64,000 bases of DNA from Eutypella sp. D-1. Lineage: Eukaryota; Ascomycota; Sordariomycetes; Xylariales; Diatrypaceae. The first letter of the stretch is position 1; each line of letters starts with the position of its first letter. The notes below the pieces were generated by a model that was not told the DNA's origin, did no database searches, and saw only the letters and a list, made by a program, of their open reading frames with translations. This document shows, piece after piece, positions 57,644-64,000 of this stretch. The stretch is from NCBI GenBank assembly GCA_023313575.1, contig JAJTTP010000002.1, forward strand, positions 2,480,001 through 2,544,000, written 5' to 3'. The position numbers were made by a program, and so were the translations under genes.

Positions 57644-59031
57644 TTACGTGTGGCCGACGAGACCCTCCTTGGGGGCGTTGTCGGGGTTGATGTCAGCGCC
57701 GGCGAAGCCGAGGGCCTCGTTCCAGGCGTTGGCGGTGGTCGCGTCCTTGGGGCCGTTGCCGAGGTCGGCCTGGGCGGACTTGCAGGCGGCGATGGCGTCG
57801 TCAGCGGCGCCGCAGACGTTGCCCAGCTGGTCGCAGATGCGGTTGAAGATGATGTTGGGGTTCAGCGCCTCCTGCTGGCCCTTGTTGACGACCGGGTCCA
57901 CCGCCTGGAACGTGGACTCGCCCGCCTTCCGGCCGTTCAGCGACTCCTCGAACTTCACGGTGGGCACGCAGGTACCGAAGTCCAGACCCAGCGATGACTC
58001 CTCGAAGCCGGTGAAGGTGCCCGTTACGGGGTCGTCGACGGCTCCGGCACCAACCGCAGTAGCGCCACCGCCGTTGTTGCCAGCGTTGTCGTTGCCAGCG
58101 TCATTTCCAGTGTCGGCGCCGGTACCGTTTCCAGCACCATTGCCAGTGTCGACATCAGTGTTGTTACCAGCACCGTTGCCAACGTCATTGTTGTTGCCGT
58201 TACCGTTACCGGCGTTGTTGTTGTTACCATTGCCGTTGTTGTTGCCCCCGTTAGCACAGCCGTTACCAGCGTTGTTATTGTTATTGTTGCCGCCGTTGTT
58301 GTTGTTGTTGTTGCCTCCATTTCCAGCATTGCCGCCAGCGTTTCCACCGTTGCCAGCGTTGCCGCCAGCGTTTCCGCCGTTTCCAGCATTGCCACCGGCA
58401 TTGGCAGCACCATCCACAGTGAAGTTCGACTAAAGAAAGAGCATTAGGTTAGCGAATGTCGCCGAAAGGAATAACTGAACGATTCACCGCGAGAGCCCGC
58501 CGAAGAAAAATAAAATTGCTCTTGATAGAATCGAAAGCATAGGGGGACACTTACGAAACCCTGCGCGGTCATGACTTCCGCGACGCTAAGGCCCTCAGCA
58601 TCAAAGGGGGTTTGAAGGGAGAACTCGGAGTTCGCATTCTCGACATCGGAACCGGTGACAGCCGGGTCGACGAGGGGTACGATACCCCGGAGCTCTTGGG
58701 TGGCGGGCAAGGTGGCATCGCCGCAGATGTTGGGGACATCAGTAGCGAAGGGGTTGAAGTTCTGCTCGGCGGCGACGAGCTGCGCCGCCGCAGCGATGAC
58801 TTCGGGGTCGTCACCCAGACTGGCGACGATGTCGTCAGCAAGCTCAAGCTTCGCGCAGGGGTCGGCAGCGCCGAGCAGGACGCCCGGCACGGCTCCGGCT
58901 AGCGTGGCAGCCTCGCCTGGGTTGCCAAAGCCGTCGAGCGCCTGGACAGCGGCGACGGGAACCTGCTCCTGTCCGAATCTGGCTTCCGTCACGGCCAGGA
59001 AGGCCGCGACAAGGGTGATCTTGGCGTGCAT
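57644..59031 (-). CDS. Secreted Asn/Gly-rich protein
   Basis: Exons on the minus strand: 59031-58555 and 58429-57644, giving 420 residues. An N-terminal signal peptide MHAKITLVAAFLAVTEA is followed by a first folded-looking domain (about 20-160) with Cys in DPCAKLEL and NICGDATL. Exon 2 opens with about 110 residues of low complexity: tandem GGNAGNGGNA units, then N and G runs and NGNNN blocks. A second domain (about 285-420) follows, with CVPTVKFEESLNGRKAGEST and CDQLGNVCGAADDAIAACKS. The build recalls circumsporozoite-like or cell-wall-associated fungal proteins with Asn/Gly repeats. No enzymatic motif or GPI signal is seen; the C-terminus is hydrophilic. Likely secreted, function unknown. 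Confidence 0.8.
58160..58415 (-). repeat. Asn/Gly-coding tandem repeat
   Basis: Imperfect tandem repeat of about 30-bp units (GGNAGNGGNA), grading into AAC and GGC triplet repeats, inside exon 2 of the secreted protein. Antisense frames through it are artefacts. Confidence 0.85.
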
Positions 59032-61608
59032 GGTGATAGACTGTTGATCGGTGATCGGTGACGGGGATGGAAGATCTTTGACAAGCAAAAGGAAACTGAT
59101 CTACTAGGGTAATATGTTGATCAAGCCAAGAAAATGGGAAATATTATAACGATTGAAGACCGACCGGGCGGCAGCAAGAATGAATGACAGAAAGAGGGTC
59201 GAAAAAGTTCACAGAACTTGATGCAAGAATGGAAACAAGAACAGAAAAGGCGAGGCTGAGAGGCTGAAGCTGGAGAGAAAAGAAGGAAGAGATCTCGTGA
59301 AGTCTGCAGCTGGGAGGCATCATTATATACCTGGTATACCTCCATGATCTTTACGATATAGGACCCACGCCAATGGGGAAAGCTCTAGGGAGCGTCAGCT
59401 AATAGGACCCTGCAGAACGGATCAGACCATACTAGGTCGACTTTTGTTTGACGCCTAGCCAGAGAGATCGGGTCTCTACTCGGTTCGTCCCATGTCGAAA
59501 ACAGTCAAAGTCGATCTGGAAGAGGATCCTATAGCACGACTTTGGATTAGTGTAAAACGAAAGGGCGTCAAGGCGCCTCGTGAGGGTAGTAGGAAACGAG
59601 ATTCAGGAGTACCTACGAGAATATGCCCAATGCTTCATGATGGCCCCTAGCCGAGCTTGGGTGTTATCCGTGATGGGCCTCTCCACTCGGCCATGTTTGC
59701 CAAGAGCCTCACCCTTGGAGATTCGACTTCAACAATGAATTCAATTCGAATTGGGATTAAGTGAGGCAGTGGTGGTAAACGGTGCTGTTGGATTGTTTTG
59801 CTAAGCAGTAGAGAAAATTGTCGATTATATCTTTAACTAATATGTAGATCAGAGAATAGCGGATGTAGATCTTAGTTGATGATCTACTGACAGCTGAGGT
59901 AGCTGAAGCCTGTTTGTAAATCTACATTATTACTAGAAATTCTAATGCCCTACATAGTACAGTTAGGTCATCGTCACTGTCAAGACTCGTGAGCCCAAGC
60001 CTTTGGAATTGGTGCGTAGGGAAATGATCTAATTCGATCCATGTATACATAGTATTCTAGGCATGCATGCCACGACGGGGTCGGTCCCATCCGAGCGTCT
60101 AGAGCCGCCAACATTGGCGATATGGGCACGTATTTCGTACACTTATACGAAAAGGGAAAAATAGCATTGCATTAGCCAATCAGCCGCCGCGAAAACGCCG
60201 CCTAGGGTGTGCAACCCCGGCGCCATCCATAGCATGCTATATCCCTGCTTCCCCCTGTTCGGGGCGATGAAACGTGCCCACAGGGGTCTCTGAGACAGCT
60301 TCGAGACTTAGGATGTCTGACCTAACCCGAATCCTACAAGGCGGCCCCAGCGCCAGGCCCTTTGCGGGTTTTCAATTTCTACAAACAATATCGATTTATG
60401 CCCTGAGCTAGATGCCATGATGCCATTTTCAGATTCATCCCCCGTCTCCTAGGTTTATTCTAGGGGCAGTGTTCCTTTCCCCCTGACTTTACTCGCGGAC
60501 TCTTGGGGTTGAAAGCGCTTAGCTTGTACATGCCTCCATGTCGGATTTCCGTCCCGGGTGCCCGATGACATTGGATTATTCTCTCCCAAGCACTGTCAGG
60601 GGATTTGGTAGCATCGATTCTGAGGTCGCTAGCGAACATCGAATCGCTGCCAAGTAGGGCACTAGGCGGTCCGGACACTAGATCTTCTGGAAGAGCTGCG
60701 AAATATCAGTTCCATAACCGATATACCGGCCTCATATAGCGTCGCGGGTAGCTACCAAGTGTAGTAGCACTCTCGTATTCCAGGTTACTGGAGCGGCTTG
60801 CATTATAAAGCATGAGGAGTATGCTAGATAGTGAAGAGAGCCCTACCACAATAACCGATCAATAACTGTCACTATTAATGTTTTGGAGACAGGCTGTCTA
60901 AACGTCTATGCGCCACTAACACAGTCGGGTGATCTTCTAAACATTGCAGATCTTGGTCGGGAAGACCCTAGAAAACACGTGAACAACGAGGAACATCGAT
61001 TCGATGATTCCAGGATCCCTTGGCATCACGTAACTTGCCTGTCCTTCTCTTCTACCAGAGGAACCGCCAGGGAAGACAGGCTGATAAAGCACTTAAGAGA
61101 GGCGAGAACAATAGAAGGTTTTGTTTGACGGTCCGACTTATATCGTAGCAGAGTTTCGCTGGATCCAATTCACGAAACCCGTTTCCATGGTACGGTTCGC
61201 CCTGTCTTGTGTGCACTATCTATCATCGGTGACATTTCCCCGATAAGGAAATCACCTTAAGGCACCTGTTACCCATGTTGGAATGCTTCGAGAAGGCAGG
61301 GCCCATCAGGCGAGTAGCTCTATTCTATGTAGACAACAATATTATATGCCCCCCTTCTATTCTAATCTAAATAGTTTATTCGCTAAGCCGACCAGCGCAG
61401 CATTACATACTTTTCTCTTCCAAGGCAGCCCGCACAATTGGTAATATCAGGACTTCATCCCAATATCCAATAGCTAGGATTCTCTTCCAATACCGAGAGA
61501 GCATTTCAATGTTCTTCATATAGCCGTCCGGCCACCTCATTATTCATAAATACGTAAATACTTAGCAAATAGTAAAAAGAAAGCAGGGGGGGCAACGGCC
61601 TCACTCAA
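59032..61608. other. Gene-free interval
   Basis: 2.6 kb with no supported gene. A 52-codon frame at 59492-59650 (+) starting MSKTVKVDLEEDPIARLW has a protein-like composition but no recognised family. An 81-codon frame ending at 61128 begins at TTG and is not convincing. The right end is the 3' flank of the TRK gene. Confidence 0.4.
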
Positions 61609-64000
61609 TCACACGTGCGACCCGTCGAAGCTGGCGTTTCGCCTGGCGGCAGCTGAGGAGACGCGGGAGATGGAGCGGCGAATGCGGTGGTCGTCGTGTT
61701 CGTCGGCGAAGTCGTCGCCGGGGAGACGGACGGCGCGGTCGAGCGCGACGGGGAGGCCGCGGTGGCGGCCGCGGAGCATGACGAGGCAGAGGAGGAGCTT
61801 GGAGCCGGTGTACCAGCCGCCGCAGAAGCTGAAGGAGTTCGTGGGCACGCCCAGGGTGATGCCTACGCATCCGTACGCCGACACTACCTCGAACACCACG
61901 TTGAACACCGACCATGCCACAGGATCCTCCATGAAGTGCCGCGTCTCGATGATCACGATCAGCAGCACCGCCAGCACTACCCACCACAGGTCGTGCGACA
62001 GCTGGCTCCGCACCTGGTGGTGAATGAAGCTGATCCGGCTGTCCCAGGGCCCGGGGATGTGCTCGCTGTCGTGGTTGCCGTCATGATCGTGGTCGTTGCA
62101 AGAAGAGGGCGGAACGGCGTCCGCGCCTACACCGCTCCATGCCGCTGTGATGGTGCGCCGTAGGACGTCCCCCAGCGTCTGCCTCCTGCTGGACGTCGAG
62201 CGGTTGGAGACTTGGTGGCTCAGCTGGCCACCGTTTCCATTGCTGCTGTCTTCGTAGTCGTAGTCATGGTAGTGGCGGTCGTCCTCGTAGATGCCCAGCG
62301 AGCGCTCTTCATAAACGTTCGAGTGCCGCATCGTGATCACCACCGGATATACAGAGATGTACATCATGATTACGTAGAGCACCTGTAGACTGATGAAGAG
62401 TGACGCGATGGGAACCACGCAAAACCCTCCAGATCGGACGGCTGGCAAACGGTGACGTTAGTCAGGTGCCTAGCTGGATTCGCTACGTGATTCAAGGGTC
62501 GCTAACAAAGGGAAGAGAGTGAAGGGCATATCACGTACCAAGAGCCTGGAAGAGGCCATCAATGACCCTGGTGCCCACTGGGGTGTGCTCCAATTCGGGG
62601 TTGCCGAAGTTGAGCACCTCGTAGGCGACCCAGTCGGTACCGTTGAGAACGAAAAGCATGAAGAGCAGCCACCAGGTCTGGCGGGCGGGGAAAAGGTTGG
62701 TGTAGACGCGACGGGGATATTTGAGGATGTATTCGATGGTGGTCTTCCACTCGACGTGCTGGTCGGGATAGGTGACGCGATTGAGAACCTTAAGGCCGAC
62801 CCACAGCGTCAGGCGCAGGAAGATGGGGTAGGCAGTGTTTCCGGCGAGGATCATGGCGCCCATGACGATGAGCACGAAGTACGAGCCGCCGTAGGGCACC
62901 ATGTTAGCATCGAGCATGGTTATGCCGCTATTGTTGAACGTCGACACGCCGTTGAAGATGCCGTTCCACCACGGGTTGATCGCGTTAGCGCGCGCGGGCC
63001 CCGGCTGGTTCACCGCTATCCACGCCCCCAGCGACACGGATCCGAGAAATTGACAGAGGACGCAGTACAGCGGCACCAGAACCGACAGCAACGTTAGCGC
63101 CCGGTACTCTGTCCCGCCTAGGCTTTCGCGCTCCTCGCTCGTCAGGTCATGGAACTGTCCGTTGCGCCCGACCTTGTCCCGCGACAGGTAGTCGCACCAA
63201 CGGAGTGAGGTGGCGGCGTCGCGCTTGATCACATCTTCATCATCTAAGTTAGCGATATGTCTGCTTGTGGTAGCGTCGCCGGAGGTCACTGCAGTGGATG
63301 TAGCCTTTCCCTGCGGGTGTTCGGCGAACATAATATGGGGCGAGGAGATGTTGCTTGACTCGCCACCTGTGAAGGGACGGGAGGTAGGTAGAGCGCTGGC
63401 TGGCGGGTCACGAGCAGTCGGCCCCGGGCTTGAGTGCAGCCAGGGCTCCGGCATGGGGGCATGGACGCTAGAGACGGGGTGCGTTAGGCCGTGACCTTTG
63501 CTCAGGTTCCGCAGGCGCTCGGTTAGCGGAGGCAGATGACCGCTGCTGCGCCTCTCGGTCTCCCTCCGCACAATCTCCCGGAATCGGCGCTCAAAGGCGC
63601 GCTTGCGAACCACAATCGTCCAGATGGACACCCAGGTGGAGCTCCCAATTATAATGAGCAGTCATAGTATGATTTGCTGCCAGGTCGTCATCTGGCTGAG
63701 ATTGACCGTCTAAATAGGGGAGGGTACCTGTTAACTAGCCAGCTTGTCTAAGCCATATGGTCTTGGACTAGTATAGTTTCTGCTAGCGCAGCGATACACT
63801 CCTCTAAACGGTGGTAACTAAAGTAAAGGGGGGGGGGGGGGGGCAGAACAAAGAAAGAACTCACATTCAGCCCAGTCTCCGTCATAGCGGAGATAACCAG
63901 GAACAGGCTGTCAACATAGGAGATGCTGAAGCTCGGGTTCGAGGAGCCCCAAAACACGACGGATGCAATGAGCGGGACAACGATGAAGTAGGTGTAGTGG
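61609..64000 (-). pseudogene. TRK potassium transporter, 3' part, with an in-frame stop; runs off the right edge
   Basis: High-affinity K+ uptake transporter of the fungal TRK/HKT family. Visible exons on the minus strand: 64000-63865, 63709-62539 and 62441-61609. FVLIVMGAMILAGNTAYPIF, WNGIFNGVSTFNNSGITMLD and DALF-like SLFLVISAMTETGLN are pore-loop and helix segments. FEVVSAYGCVGITLGVP is the last pore loop, and VMLRGRHRGLPVALDRAV the conserved C-terminal motif. Shortly after the first intron, within WQQIIL-LLIIIGSS, codon 63664-63662 is TGA, in the same frame as both sides, in the middle of a membrane helix. No alternative splice removes it while keeping the helix. The gene is therefore a recent pseudogene, or the base is a sequence error. 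The 5' part lies outside the window. Confidence 0.8.
63828..63843. repeat. Poly-G run (16) in a TRK intron
   Basis: Run of 16 G on the plus strand (C on the coding strand), inside the first visible TRK intron, 21 bases past the donor. It is a likely site of slippage and sequencing error. Confidence 0.9.

Noticed and set aside
57648..58433. Long plus-strand frame of 261 codons rich in Pro, Leu and Ala
   Set aside because: It is the antisense shadow of the Asn/Gly-rich exon; the spliced minus-strand protein has a signal peptide and two Cys-bearing domains.
63662..63664. TRK stop codon explained as repeat-induced point mutation
   Set aside because: A TGG-to-TGA change is not in the preferred CpA context, and the rest of the gene shows no load of C-to-T changes.

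Overview
The window reads as a chromosome segment of a filamentous ascomycete (Pezizomycotina, most likely a Sordariomycete; species not determinable). The evidence is many short introns of roughly 50-150 bp with GT..CTAAC..AG signals, a thiamine-pyrimidine synthase gene with a fungal TPP riboswitch in its leader, and several lineage-typical families (MpaB-like oxygenase, fungal CorA-like proteins, DUF1776, TRK transporter). Most multi-exon models below were rebuilt by hand: reading frames were joined at splice sites, and the summed exon lengths are divisible by three.

Layout. 1-2.4 kb: no recognisable gene. 2.5-14 kb: a three-repeat Myb protein (+), then a minus-strand run of F-box protein, THI5/NMT1 with its riboswitch, an OSH/Kes1-type oxysterol-binding protein and a plasma-membrane-type Na+/H+ antiporter. 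15-26 kb: aldehyde dehydrogenase (+) converging on an MpaB-like oxygenase (-), an uncharacterised multi-pass protein, ubiquilin Dsk2 (-) and a quinone-oxidoreductase-like MDR enzyme (+). 26-37 kb is gene-poor. It holds a tRNA-derived SINE-like element, a CorA-like membrane protein, two small related MCW..CGHEK proteins and an F-box/ankyrin-type protein.

37-44 kb: four same-strand genes or relics (M20D amidohydrolase, amidase, SAM methyltransferase, and a stub resembling the end of an NRPS condensation domain), possibly the remains of a metabolite locus. 44-57 kb: DUF1776 protein, the mRNA 3'-end processing zinc-finger protein Yth1, a predicted N-myristoylated small protein and a six-exon GH31 alpha-glucosidase. 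57-64 kb: a secreted Asn/Gly-rich protein, a 2.6-kb empty stretch, and the 3' part of a TRK potassium transporter that runs off the right edge and carries an in-frame stop.

How the parts relate. Core housekeeping genes (DSK2, YTH1, OSH, DUF1776, THI5) are interspersed with accessory ones. Thiamine status probably controls THI5 through riboswitch-dependent splicing of its leader. The oxygenase/dehydrogenase pair could act in sequence (alkene cleavage to an aldehyde, then oxidation to an acid). Two ion transporters (Na+/H+ and K+) lie near opposite ends. Nothing in the window looks viral, and no CRISPR array is present.
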